A stretch of DNA of 64,000 bases from Mesosutterella porci. GTDB taxonomy: Bacteria; Pseudomonadota; Gammaproteobacteria; Burkholderiales; Burkholderiaceae_F. Shown one piece after another: positions 52,505-61,575 of this stretch. Location: the NCBI RefSeq assembly GCF_022134585.1, contig NZ_JAKNCT010000001.1, forward strand, positions 124,001-188,000, read 5' to 3'. Numbering within the stretch: position 1 is the first letter of the stretch; each line of letters begins with the position of its first letter. The notes under the pieces were generated by a model. It searched no databases. It saw nothing but the letters and a program-made list of their open reading frames with translations, and had not been told where the DNA came from. The translations under genes and the position numbers were made by a program.

Positions 52505-52764
52505 GGCAAAGGAACCTGCGCCGGCGCGCATGAGAGCGCCCGCTCAGATCCCAAAGGGGCGCGCCGGATACTTCCGGAGCGCCCCTTTTCCATCGGGCCC
52601 GGAGGCCGCCCTTGAGCGCGGACGGGACCCGCCCGGTAACAGTCCTGTGACTTCGGAACAGCCGCTTCTATGGGAAAGCGAGCCCGAAGGAAAGCTCCGG
52701 CCGGCGCGGTCTCGGGAATAGAATCCCCCTATCGAAATCACCTGCTTAGAAAAGGAGTCTTGTC

Positions 52765-53112
52765 ATGAAGATTGCCGTTCCTGTCGAAGGCGAAGAGATT
52801 TTCCAGCATTTCGGCCGCGCCCCGGCCTTTAAGGTCTACGAGGTTGAAAACGGAGCCGTGAAGGCCTCGGAACTTGTTGCCTCTCAGGGCACGGGCCACA
52901 CCGCGAAGTCCACGGACCTCGCGGCTATGAAACCCGACGTGGTGCTCTGTGGCGGAATTGGCACCGGAGCCTTGGCCGCGGTCGAGGCCGCGGGCGCGAA
53001 ACTCGTGGCCGGAGCCTCGGGCCGGGCCGACGACGCCGTGAGCGCCTATCTTGCCGGACAGCTTGAGAACCGGGAAGACGCCGTTCACGCGTGCAGCTGC
53101 GGCTGCCACTGA
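52765..53112 (+). CDS. NifX/NifB-C-terminal-like iron-molybdenum cofactor domain protein
   Basis: The product is 115 residues of the dinitrogenase iron-molybdenum cofactor-binding family: KIAVPVEGEEIFQHFGRAPA at the start, DVVLCGGIGTGALAAVEAAG in the middle and a C-terminal CSCGCH that could bind metal. In organisms without nitrogenase such proteins are thought to handle Fe-S or molybdenum clusters. No nif genes are present here. AAAAGGAG precedes the ATG. Confidence 0.88.
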   Translation: MKIAVPVEGEEIFQHFGRAPAFKVYEVENGAVKASELVASQGTGHTAKSTDLAAMKPDVVLCGGIGTGALAAVEAAGAKLVAGASGRADDAVSAYLAGQLENREDAVHACSCGCH

Positions 53113-53302
53113 GCTTTCCTGGGCTTGAAAGCACCCGGGAGCGCTTCGCCCCGACGGGCTTTCCGCGCTCCCGGTTCACTGCTTCCACAAAAAGCGCGGC
53201 GCTTCCCTGCCGCACGCCTCGAGGGGGCCTCGGTGGGGAGTTTTTTATGCGTTTAAAGAACAGAATCCATCGGGAGGACGGCTACCCCGCTCGTTCTTTA
53301 TT

Positions 53303-54213
53303 TTGCCCGGGCCAGGGGGGCTTGCGCCGGGGGTGCTGGAGCGTTGCTGCCTGCTCGCCTTCTTCCCCGCCCCCGGGGCTGCCCTGGGCTCCGCGGTTCC
53401 CGACCGGTATGAGACCGCCGTGAAGACGCAGGCGCCCCTGGAGCAGAAATACCTCCGGCCCGGGCCTTCTCCACGGCAAGCCTTGAACATCCGGTCCCTG
53501 AAAAATGGAGAAAACACATCGTCTTGTATCCGGCCGGCCCCGCTGATAAGGAGAAGGCCCGCTCGGTTCTCGTCCTCTGCAACGGGACCGGCATGCGCGC
53601 TTCGAGCGCTGCGCCCATGATGAGGCATTTCGCCTCCTGGGGCTTCATGGTCCTCGGCAGCGAGGACGAGAGCTCCTGGGAGGGCTTGTCCGCGCAGAAG
53701 GCCCTCGACTGGCTGCTCGCGGAAAACGAGAGAAAGGGCAGCGTCTTTTACCGCCGCGTCGACCGGAAGGCGATCGGAGCCTTCGGGCACTCCCAGGAAG
53801 GCGTGGGCGCCATCAACGCCGTGACGGTCCAGCCCGGCCGCCAGCTTTACAAGGCGGCCGCGATCGAATCGCCCACCGGGCTGCCCCTGGCCAGAAACCT
53901 CAAATGGACCTATGCCCCCGAGAAAGTGCAGGTCCCGGTCTTCTACCTCGCGAGCACCGGATTCTTCGGCAGCCGGATCATCATCCCGCCCCAGGAGCTG
54001 CAGCGCCTTTTCGAGCTTTCCACCCGAAGCCCCTTCAGGGTCATGGCCATCCGCAGGGAGAGCGACCACGGGGAGATGCTCTACAAGGCCGACGGCTACG
54101 TGACCGCCTGGTTCCTCTACTGGCTTCAGGGTGACAAGGAGGCCGGCTCCGTGTTTCGGAAAGACGGCGAGCTCGCCCGCAATCCGCTATATGAAAAGGT
54201 GAGGATCGAGTAG
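53303..54213 (+). pseudogene. Exported alpha/beta hydrolase, frameshifted
   Basis: A signal-like stretch (LLAFFPAPGAALGSA) and VPDRYETAVKTQAPLEQKYL lie in one frame up to about 53460. The protein then continues in another frame (PFSTASLEHPVPEKWRKHIV, LYPAGPADK) through GAFGHSQEGVGAINAV with the nucleophile serine, and ESDHGEMLY with the histidine, to the stop at 54211. A single indel near 53455-53465 explains the break. Two frames together give about 300 residues. The IS3-family element follows the stop codon directly. Confidence 0.65.
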
Positions 54214-54708
54214 GCGCAGCGGCTCCGCGCCGCCCGCCACTTCGGCATTGCCGCAACGCAGGTGGATTCCTGGGTGGCATTTGAGAAGGCCGGCTGCCGC
54301 GAGCTCTACGATCCCGCTTACAAGTCGCCTGAAATCACTGAGGAGCTGCTTCAGAGCATCTTTTCCGACCTGGACAACGGATTATCGCTGTTGCAAGCCT
54401 GCATCAAATATGGCTTCAAGAACACAGGCAGCCTCAGTGTCGTCTTGAAGAAAGCAAGAAGCGGAAAGCCCCTGCCGGAGCGGCGCGGCCGTCGGCCAAA
54501 GAATCCCAGGTCCCGGGCTCCTGACCCGCTTGACAAAAAGCTGCCGGAGATAAAGCCCGGAGCCACCAGGCAGGAGCTCGAGGAACTGTGCAGGAAGCAG
54601 GCAGGCCTGCTCAAGGCATTTAAGGAGGAGCGCGAATGCAGGGTTGACCTGTTAAAAAAATTCGAGGCCTTAGTCCACGACTCACTCAAAAGCAGCGGCG
54701 GGCGCTGA
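54214..54708 (+). pseudogene. IS3-family OrfA, N-terminally truncated
   Basis: From 54214 the frame reads RLRAARHFGIAATQVDSWVA and then the helix-turn-helix KSPEITEELLQSIFSDLDNG to a basic linker and a leucine-zipper-like end. The normal family start (M..Y....K...) is missing, and no good start codon remains except GTG 54262 or similar. Seven A at 54654-54660 are in the A_AAA_AAA phase for -1 slippage into orfB. Confidence 0.7.
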
Positions 54709-54710
54709 TT

Positions 54711-55601
54711 GTGAAAGCGATCGATGAACTAAGGCGAAACTATCCGCTGGCCCTGCTGTGCAGGCTGGCCGGCTTCAGCGTCAAGACGTTTTACTACCAG
54801 AAGAAGCTTGCCGCTGGCCCGGACAAGTACGCCACCGCCAAACAGGGCATCCTGGAGACCTGGAAATGCCACAGGAGCTGCTACGGGTATGACCGCCTGA
54901 CCCATGTCCTCAAGGCCGGGACTGACCTCTCCCTGGGCCGCAAGACCGTGTACAGGCTGATGAAGGAGATGGGCATCGCCGGCAGGACTGCCCGGCGCAA
55001 GTACAGCTCCTGCAAGGGCGATGCGCACTTACGCATTCCCAATGAGCTCAAGCGGGATTTCAACCCGCCGACTCCCTACAGGAGCTTCGTCACCGACTTC
55101 TCGATGTTCAGCGTCAATGGCCAGTGGGTGTACCTCTCGCCCATCATGGACTTGTACAGCCGCGAGATTGTCGGGCTTTCCTGCGGCACCAGCCAGGGCC
55201 TGTCCCTGATCAAAGCCATGCTCGATGACTTCAAGCGAAACATGGATGCGCGCGGCGTCAGCCTGGCAGGATCGATGCTGCACAGCGACATGGGATGGCA
55301 GTACCAGCACAGCACTTACCGCTGTGCCCTGGCCCGGACGGGAATGCGGCAAAGCATGAGCCGCAAGGGTAACTGCCTTGACAAGGCAATCATCGAGATT
55401 TTCTTCGGGAGGCTCAAAGTGGAGCTGTTCTACGGGCAGGAGCGGAAATTCAAAACCGCTCAGGAACTGATCGACGCCTTGCCGGACATGATCCGTTGGT
55501 ACAACCAGGAGCGCATCAGCAAGCGCACAGGCTGGAAAACCCCTGCTGAATACTCTGCAGAATATGAAAGCGCCCGACGGATGGCGGGCGCTTTGGGATA
55601 A
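54711..55601 (+). CDS. IS3-family OrfB transposase catalytic domain
   Basis: The product is 296 residues. It has the HTH_21 segment (ILETWKCHRSCYGYDRLTHV) and an rve integrase core with the DDE triad in FVTDFSMF, MLHSDMGWQYQHS and GNCLDKAIIEIFFGRLK. The -1 frame is open through from the orfA slippery run, so it is normally made as an OrfAB fusion; the nominal GTG at 54711 alone would be a weak start. The tail YNQERISKRTGWKTPAEY is typical. Confidence 0.9.
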   Translation: MKAIDELRRNYPLALLCRLAGFSVKTFYYQKKLAAGPDKYATAKQGILETWKCHRSCYGYDRLTHVLKAGTDLSLGRKTVYRLMKEMGIAGRTARRKYSSCKGDAHLRIPNELKRDFNPPTPYRSFVTDFSMFSVNGQWVYLSPIMDLYSREIVGLSCGTSQGLSLIKAMLDDFKRNMDARGVSLAGSMLHSDMGWQYQHSTYRCALARTGMRQSMSRKGNCLDKAIIEIFFGRLKVELFYGQERKFKTAQELIDALPDMIRWYNQERISKRTGWKTPAEYSAEYESARRMAGALG

Positions 55602-55789
55602 GATTCAACTCAAAAACAGAGTGTCTAAACTTTAAGGGTTAGTCTAGGTTGGCGGTCGGTGCTTCTAATCTTACCGGTTTCCCTTTTTGCGCTTGCGCCC
55701 GTATGTTCGATGAACTGCGGGCGTTTGCGTTTGTGCAAAAATTTGAACTTTCAATATTCAGACTAACTCTTCGGGCTGACCACGTATTT

Positions 55790-57277
55790 TTAAGCGCAGA
55801 GCGCCGTGAAGTCTTTCTCCAGCCGGTTTTCGGCCGCCTGAAGCTTCGACTCGACCCCGTCCGTCCAGGCCTCGTCGGCCAGAAGGCGCTCCCGGGCTCC
55901 CTTCGAGAGCCGCTCGAGCTCCGGGGCCTGAGGGCCGCCCTCAGTGCGCCGCCCCTCGACGATCGCGCGGGGGTCGAGCGTCTCCCTGAAGCCCTTTTCG
56001 TCGAAAGGAAACTCCCTGGGAATGCCCGAAAACCCCTCTTTTTCAACCATGCCCTCGTAGACCGCCTTCGCTTCGGCGTAGCTCAGCGTGAACGGCGTGA
56101 GCGACCTCTGCCTCGCGTAGGTGACCAGTTCGCTTGCAAACCTGTGGCCCTCTCTGAAGGGGATGCCGAAGCGCTGCATCATGACGTCGGCGATGTTCTG
56201 CGAGGCGGTCCAGTCGAGATTGAGCTCCTCGAGCGCACGCTTCGCGTTCACCCGCAGCATCCCCAGCACCCCGGCGAAGGCCTCGAGCACACGCGCGGCG
56301 TCGGCGAGGATCGTGCGGTTGAGCTGCTCGTCCTTCACGTCGTACATGCCGGGCGCGAGATCGTGCGCGCGGAAAAGGATGGAGGAGATGCGGCCGAGGA
56401 CCTCGTTCGCGTCGCGGCGGACGTCGATCAGGCTGCCCGGGTTCCTTTTCTGCGGCATGGCCGAGGAGGCGTAGGTGCTCGTCACGAGAATCCAGGGGCG
56501 GGGCTGCGCGTACTGCGTCATCACGTCCTGGATGAACTGGGTGACGTGAAGCAGCGGGCCGGCGAGCTTGAGCCCAGCCTCGACCGGTACGTCGACCGCC
56601 GAAATCTGCCCCGCGTCGTAGGCGTTGTCCACAATGCCGTCAAAGCCCAGGTACGAAGCCATGGCCCGGCGGTCCAGCGGCCAGGGCGTGCCGTTGAGCA
56701 CCGTGGTGCCCATGGGCGAGAGGTTGAGCCGTGCCCAGAACTCCCGCAGGCTGTCGAAATCCCGTCTGAAGCCCTCAAGGTGCCCGAGCCAGGCATGGGC
56801 GAGGCTGTCGGGCTGAGCGGCCACGCCGTTCGTGTAGCAGGGGACGATCGTCGCGCGGTTTTCCTCGCAGAGCCGCAGCAGCGCCCCGCGCACGCGGTTA
56901 AGTGCCTTCATCAGCGCAAGCGTCTCGTCGCGGATCATCGCCCGCTGGAAGGTCGCGTGCATATCCTGGGAGGAGCGGCCCGCGTGCATCAGCGTCACCT
57001 CGATCCCGGCCTCGGCCACAAGCAGCGGCTCGTAGCGCACGTACATCCGGGGCCGCGGGCTACCGGGCTGTGCGGCCTGCGCGATCACGCGCTTCAGGGC
57101 CCGGCACCAGGCCGGCACCTTCGAGCGGTCAAGCAGCCCCAGCCGGGTGTTGACGATGAAAGTCGCCTTGTTGATCTGCGAGAGCCAGAAAAACTCGTCC
57201 CGGGGCGGCTCGCCGCTCCAGGGCTCGAGATCGGAGAGCCTGCCAGCCTCGCCGGTTGAAGGAACACCTAACGCCAT
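55790..57277 (-). CDS. Fumarase-superfamily lyase (argininosuccinate/EDDS lyase-like)
   Basis: The product is 495 residues. The superfamily signature reads SSAMPQKRNPGSLIDVRRDA, and AGRSSQDMHATFQRAM and a NGTPWPLDRRAM block match the other two conserved regions. Arginine-biosynthesis ASL is about 460 residues; the longer form here resembles the ASL-like lyases that split an N-(dicarboxyethyl) compound to fumarate plus an amine. AGGAGG precedes the ATG. It is divergent from a LysR gene that is followed by a dicarboxylate carrier, so catabolism yielding fumarate is likely. Confidence 0.82.
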   Translation of the reverse strand: MALGVPSTGEAGRLSDLEPWSGEPPRDEFFWLSQINKATFIVNTRLGLLDRSKVPAWCRALKRVIAQAAQPGSPRPRMYVRYEPLLVAEAGIEVTLMHAGRSSQDMHATFQRAMIRDETLALMKALNRVRGALLRLCEENRATIVPCYTNGVAAQPDSLAHAWLGHLEGFRRDFDSLREFWARLNLSPMGTTVLNGTPWPLDRRAMASYLGFDGIVDNAYDAGQISAVDVPVEAGLKLAGPLLHVTQFIQDVMTQYAQPRPWILVTSTYASSAMPQKRNPGSLIDVRRDANEVLGRISSILFRAHDLAPGMYDVKDEQLNRTILADAARVLEAFAGVLGMLRVNAKRALEELNLDWTASQNIADVMMQRFGIPFREGHRFASELVTYARQRSLTPFTLSYAEAKAVYEGMVEKEGFSGIPREFPFDEKGFRETLDPRAIVEGRRTEGGPQAPELERLSKGARERLLADEAWTDGVESKLQAAENRLEKDFTALCA

Positions 57278-57437
57278 TGTCAATCCTCCTGAATACGTTA
57301 AACAAGCCGCCCCGCCGAAGGGGGTAGCGCGGTACCAGTATGCGGCCTTTTCCTTTTGTGCTGAAGGTCAATAGAAGCAAAAATAAATTATCATTAACGA
57401 CAAATCAAACCCGTACAACGACAAGGAGCCTCCCCCT

Positions 57438-58397
57438 ATGCGCAGAGACATGAACCTCGAGAGCTGGCGCGTCTTCACGGCCGTGGCCCGCGCGGGCGGG
57501 ATCACCCCTGCCTCGCCCGCGCTCGGCATGGACCCGCCCGCGATCAGCCGTGTGCTCTCCTCGCTCGAATCGGCAGTAGGAGGCACGCCGCTTTTCGACC
57601 GCAGCAGCCACTCGCTCGCGCTCACCGAAAGCGGCCGGCTCGCCCTGCAGACCGCCGAGCAAATGCTCACGCTGCACGACGAGCTGATGCGGGGCCTGCA
57701 GACCGACACCGAGCAGATGAGCGGCACGATCCGGGTGGGCATCCCTCAGGCGGTGCTGCAGGACTTCGCGATGCCCTTTCTCGTCGACTTCGCCCGGCGC
57801 TACCCGGAGATCCACCTCGAGGCAAGCGAGTACAGCCAGGGGCTGCCCGTGAGCTTCGCCTCGCCTTCCGGGGCGCTCGACATCGTCATTTCCTTCGGGC
57901 CCGACCCCGCGCACCCGAACTTCGTGCAGATCCGCTACGGCACGGGCCGCACCATTGCCTGCGCCTCTCCGGTCTACCTCTCGCGCTACGGCGCGCCCTC
58001 GAGCCCCGAAGAGCTCGCCCGCCACATCGGCGTGAGGTTCAACAGCCCCCTGCGCGGAACGCTGCGCGAGCTGCACCGCGGCGGCCGCACGGTGCCGCTG
58101 CGCTTCGGGCGCGAGCTCTCCTTCAACACCGTCATGACCGCGAAGGCCGCCGTGCTGATCGGCGCGGGGATCCAGCCCGACATGGCCGACATTCACTGCT
58201 ACAGGGAAATCATGAAGGGCTCCCTCGTCCCGGTCCTCAAGGACTGGAGAGGCGAGCCGCTCGACCTCTATATCTACACCCGCCCCGAAATCCTGCGCTT
58301 CAGGCGCGTGAAGAGCTTCATCAACGAATTCCGCCGGGAAATCACCGCGACGCTGCGCCTGCGCGACGAGGCGCTGCGGGGCTGCGGCCTGCTCTGA
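57438..58397 (+). CDS. LysR-type regulator of the lyase/carrier locus
   Basis: The product is 319 residues. The HTH reads ITPASPALGMDPPAISRVLS and is followed by LESAVGGTPLFDRSSHSLAL. The effector domain begins at GTIRVGIPQAVLQDFAMPFL. AAGGAGCC lies before the ATG. It shares a 160-base AT-rich promoter region with the divergent lyase and precedes the carrier by 155 bases, so it probably controls both. Confidence 0.88.
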   Translation: MRRDMNLESWRVFTAVARAGGITPASPALGMDPPAISRVLSSLESAVGGTPLFDRSSHSLALTESGRLALQTAEQMLTLHDELMRGLQTDTEQMSGTIRVGIPQAVLQDFAMPFLVDFARRYPEIHLEASEYSQGLPVSFASPSGALDIVISFGPDPAHPNFVQIRYGTGRTIACASPVYLSRYGAPSSPEELARHIGVRFNSPLRGTLRELHRGGRTVPLRFGRELSFNTVMTAKAAVLIGAGIQPDMADIHCYREIMKGSLVPVLKDWRGEPLDLYIYTRPEILRFRRVKSFINEFRREITATLRLRDEALRGCGLL

Positions 58398-58552
58398 AAG
58401 CCCTCCCTCCTCTTTTGGCAAAAGAAACAAATCATTCTTAAGTCTTTTGCCATTGTTTGAAAAACCGCCCGCCGCGATCATTTCTCCCGTGCCTAAGCAG
58501 GAGGGGGCCGCAAAGCGCCCCTCCCCCGCGGTTCAAACAAAGGAGAGACTCA

Positions 58553-59941
58553 ATGCACGAACTCATGCCCTACCTCGCGCTGCTTGTGGTGGTGCTCACA
58601 GGAGTCGGGATCGTAAAGAAGCTCCAGGTGAACATCCTGCTGCTCTTTGCGGGCCTCGCGCTCAACCTTATCGCCATCCTGGGCGGCCTGGACAACCTGA
58701 TGCCCAAGGGAGCCCGCTCCACGGGCTTCATCGGTTTCGACCTCTTCGCACTGCTTTCGGCGCTCTCGCGCAACCAGGCGGCCACCACGGGCTTCATCAT
58801 TCTCGTGGCCGGCGGCTTCGCAGCCTACATGGACCAAATCGGAGCGACCGACAAGCTCGTGAGCGTGTGCATGAGGCCGCTGCAGAAGTGTCATGCGAAC
58901 CCCTTTCTGATCCTAGGTGCGGTCTTCGTGATGGGGAACCTCCTCGGGCTCGTCGTCACCTCCGCGGCAGGCATGGCGATGCTACTCGCCGTCTCGGTCT
59001 ATCCCCTGCTCATCGGCATCGGCGTGTCGGGAGTGGCCGCGGCTGCGGTGATCGGCTCGGTGCTCGTGATCAGCTACGCCCCGTCCTCGGCGATTGCGGT
59101 GCTCTCGGCCACCACCGCCGGGGTGGATCCCATGACGTACCTGATCCACTACCAGCTGCCCGTCGCGGTGCCCGCGATCCTCGTCACCGCAGTCTGCCAC
59201 GTCCTCGTGCAGTCCTGGTACGACAGCCGAGACGCCGCCCGAGGCCTGCTCGTGAAAATCGACCCTAAGACGGTCGCCGAAAAGGCGGACCGCGCGGCCG
59301 GCAAGCCCTGGTTCTACGCGCTGTTGCCGATCGCCCCGATCGTGATGCTCTTCATCTTCAACAAAATGGTCTACAAGACGGTTGTCCTGGATGTCGCGAC
59401 AGCGATGTTCATGGGATGGGTGTTCGCGATCCTGGTCGACCTCACCTGCCGGCGCAACCTTATCGAGTGCTTCAAGGACGGCTTCGCGATGTTCAAGGGC
59501 ATGGGTCACATGATGCAGAGCGTCGTGGGCCTCATCTTCGTGGCCGCGCTCTTCGCCGCGGGGCTGAAGAACGCGGGGCTCGTGTCGCTGCTGATCGACG
59601 CGGCCCGCGGCGCGGGCTTCGGCATGACCGGAACGGGCCTCGTCGTCTCGGCCGTGATCGGCATCGTCACCGTGCTCACGGGCTCGGGCGTCGCCTCCTT
59701 CACCGGACTCGTACCGATCGCCCCGCAGGTGGCCGGCAGCCTCGGGGGCGACCCCGCGGTGCTCGCGATGATGATGCAGCTCTCGAGCGAGTTCCTGCGC
59801 CCGCTCTCGCCCGTGGCCGGCGTCATCATCATCGTGGCGGGCTTCGCGGGGGTCTCTCCCCTCACCGTCGTGCGCCGCACCTGGCTGCCGTGCCTTGCAG
59901 GGCTCGCGGTCGCGCTCGCCCTCACCATCCTCCTGTTCTGA
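58553..59941 (+). CDS. DcuC-like C4-dicarboxylate carrier
   Basis: The product is 462 residues with 12-14 hydrophobic segments. It has the C4-dicarboxylate anaerobic carrier pattern: YLALLVVVLTGVGIVKKLQV at the start, MGNLLGLVVTSAAGMAMLLA, VLTGSGVASFTGLVPIAP and SSEFLRPLSPVAGVIIIVAG. DcuC family members export succinate or exchange it for fumarate during fumarate respiration. AAAGGAGAG precedes the ATG at 58553. It is placed after a LysR gene and opposite a fumarate-releasing lyase. Confidence 0.85.
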   Translation: MHELMPYLALLVVVLTGVGIVKKLQVNILLLFAGLALNLIAILGGLDNLMPKGARSTGFIGFDLFALLSALSRNQAATTGFIILVAGGFAAYMDQIGATDKLVSVCMRPLQKCHANPFLILGAVFVMGNLLGLVVTSAAGMAMLLAVSVYPLLIGIGVSGVAAAAVIGSVLVISYAPSSAIAVLSATTAGVDPMTYLIHYQLPVAVPAILVTAVCHVLVQSWYDSRDAARGLLVKIDPKTVAEKADRAAGKPWFYALLPIAPIVMLFIFNKMVYKTVVLDVATAMFMGWVFAILVDLTCRRNLIECFKDGFAMFKGMGHMMQSVVGLIFVAALFAAGLKNAGLVSLLIDAARGAGFGMTGTGLVVSAVIGIVTVLTGSGVASFTGLVPIAPQVAGSLGGDPAVLAMMMQLSSEFLRPLSPVAGVIIIVAGFAGVSPLTVVRRTWLPCLAGLAVALALTILLF

Positions 59942-60018
59942 AGGACCGGGTCTTTCAGCGGGCGGGAGCGAGTCCGCTCCCGCCCTCAGTCCGGGCCTTT
60001 CTGCTCTGCTCTTCTTTT

Positions 60019-61353
60019 TCAGGCCTCGCTGCCCGGGGCGGCTTCCGCGCCCCGCGGCTTTCTTTCCTCCGGCTCCTCGAGCGGCCTTTGCCTCGGCCGC
60101 AGAATCAGCCTCAGGCTCTGGGCGTAGGTGAAGTAGTTCCAGATCCAGTTCAGGAGCACGAAGAACTTGTTCTTCACGCCGAGAATCGGGCGCAGGTGCA
60201 CGACAAGCCACAGCGACCAGGCCGGCAGCCCCCCGAACTTCATCCTTCCGATTTCAGCCACGGCGCGCTTGCGCCCGATCGTGGCCATCGTGCCGAGATT
60301 TCGGTAGACGAAGGGCTGCATGGGCTCGCCCTTTTCCTTCCGCACGAGGTTGCGCGCAAGAAGCGAGGCCTGCTGCAGGGCCGCCTGCGCGAGCTGCGGG
60401 TGCCCCTCCTTCCATTCGGGGTCGCCCTGCACCTGGCTCTGGTCACCGATCGCAAAGACGTTCTCCATCCTCCTCACCCGGCAGAAGCGGTCGGTGATGA
60501 TGCGTCCGCCGCGCCCGAGGGCCTCGAGGGGCAGCCCTCCGACCGGAGCCGCCCGGATGCCGCTCACCCAGATCACGGTAGCCGACTCCAGGGTCCCGCC
60601 GCCCGCGCTTACCACGCCGTTTCTGCAGTCCGTCACCCGCCAGCCGTTGTGCACGTGCACGCCCATCTTCAGGAGGTCCTTCTCGGCCCTGGCCGAAGAG
60701 AGGGGATCCATCGACTTGAGCAGCCTCGAGCCCGAATTGAGCAGGTGGATGTGCATCCGTCCGGCAAGGTCCGGATAGTCCCTCGGCACGACGTCCTTCT
60801 TCATTTCGGCGAGCGCCCCGGCGATCTCCACCCCCGAGGGGCCGCCGCCCACGATGACGAAGTTCAGATATCTCTCCCGCTTCTGTGGGTCCTCCTCGGT
60901 CTGCGCGCGCTCGAGAGCGAGAAGGATGCGGTTGCGCAGCACCATCGCGTCCTCCACGGTCTTCATCGGCAGGGCCTCCCGCTCGATGCCGGCCTGGCCG
61001 AAGAAATTCGTTTCGCCGCCCATCGCAAGCACCAGATAGTCGTAGCCGATCGGGCCCACTGAGGTGAGGAGCACTTTGTCGCCGGGGTCAACCCCGCGGA
61101 CCTCCGCCATCCGGAAGAGGCAGTCCCGGCAGCCCTGGAAGAGGCGGCGCAGCGGAAAGGAGATGCTGCTCGGCTCAAGGCCGGCCGAAGCTACCTGGTA
61201 GATGAGAGGCGGAAACTGGCTGTAATTGTTCCTGTCGACCGCCACGACCTGGAAGCCGCGGCCGCGCAGCTCCATGGCGAGCCTCAGGCCGCCAAGGCCC
61301 ATGCCCGCGATGACGACGCGGGGCATCCCGTTGGTTCTGATATTGGCTTTCAT
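60019..61353 (-). CDS. Type II NADH dehydrogenase (NDH-2)
   Basis: The product is 444 residues. The N-terminal FAD motif is VVIAGMGLGGLRLAMELRGR and the NADH-binding motif VIVGGGPSGVEIAGALAEMK; VFAIGDQSQVQGDPEWKEGH is the second FAD contact. The C-terminal LRPILGVKNKFFVLLNWIWN and a hydrophobic/basic segment anchor it to the membrane face. It passes electrons from NADH to quinone without pumping protons and could feed the reductases in the window. The start is uncertain: neither 61353 nor the internal ATG a few codons later has a clear ribosome site. Confidence 0.9.
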   Translation of the reverse strand: MKANIRTNGMPRVVIAGMGLGGLRLAMELRGRGFQVVAVDRNNYSQFPPLIYQVASAGLEPSSISFPLRRLFQGCRDCLFRMAEVRGVDPGDKVLLTSVGPIGYDYLVLAMGGETNFFGQAGIEREALPMKTVEDAMVLRNRILLALERAQTEEDPQKRERYLNFVIVGGGPSGVEIAGALAEMKKDVVPRDYPDLAGRMHIHLLNSGSRLLKSMDPLSSARAEKDLLKMGVHVHNGWRVTDCRNGVVSAGGGTLESATVIWVSGIRAAPVGGLPLEALGRGGRIITDRFCRVRRMENVFAIGDQSQVQGDPEWKEGHPQLAQAALQQASLLARNLVRKEKGEPMQPFVYRNLGTMATIGRKRAVAEIGRMKFGGLPAWSLWLVVHLRPILGVKNKFFVLLNWIWNYFTYAQSLRLILRPRQRPLEEPEERKPRGAEAAPGSEA

Positions 61354-61575
61354 TTCTGAGGGAGGAGCTTAAAGATGTATTTTTAATACTCATAATATGC
61401 CATAGGTCGGCCTGAACCACCAGAGAAAAATGAAGGCTCTTCAGAGGAGAAGGATTCTTTCAAGCCGGGCGGCTCCGGGCGCGGCGCTCGCGACCGGGCT
61501 CCTTTCCCGGAATTGGCGCGGACGTGTATGCTCCTCCTCAGTCATTCAAATCCTTTTTTTGGAGGGGGAGGCACC

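Larger units (their letters stand above)
54214..55645 (+). mobile_element. IS3-family insertion sequence, left end missing
   Basis: It contains orfA and orfB with a frameshift signal and ends with GTGTCTAAACTTTAAGGG (55621-55638), a probable right terminal repeat. At the left, orfA lacks its first 20 or so residues and begins exactly at the end of the hydrolase gene, so the left terminal repeat and start codon are lost. No target duplication can be assessed. Confidence 0.75.

Noticed and set aside
55649-57259. A 536-codon plus-strand frame
   Set aside because: It is antisense to the fumarase-superfamily lyase, whose signature motifs are clear.
58982-60211. A 409-codon minus-strand frame
   Set aside because: It is antisense to the DcuC-like carrier, with Arg/His/Glu-rich shadow composition and no recognisable domain.
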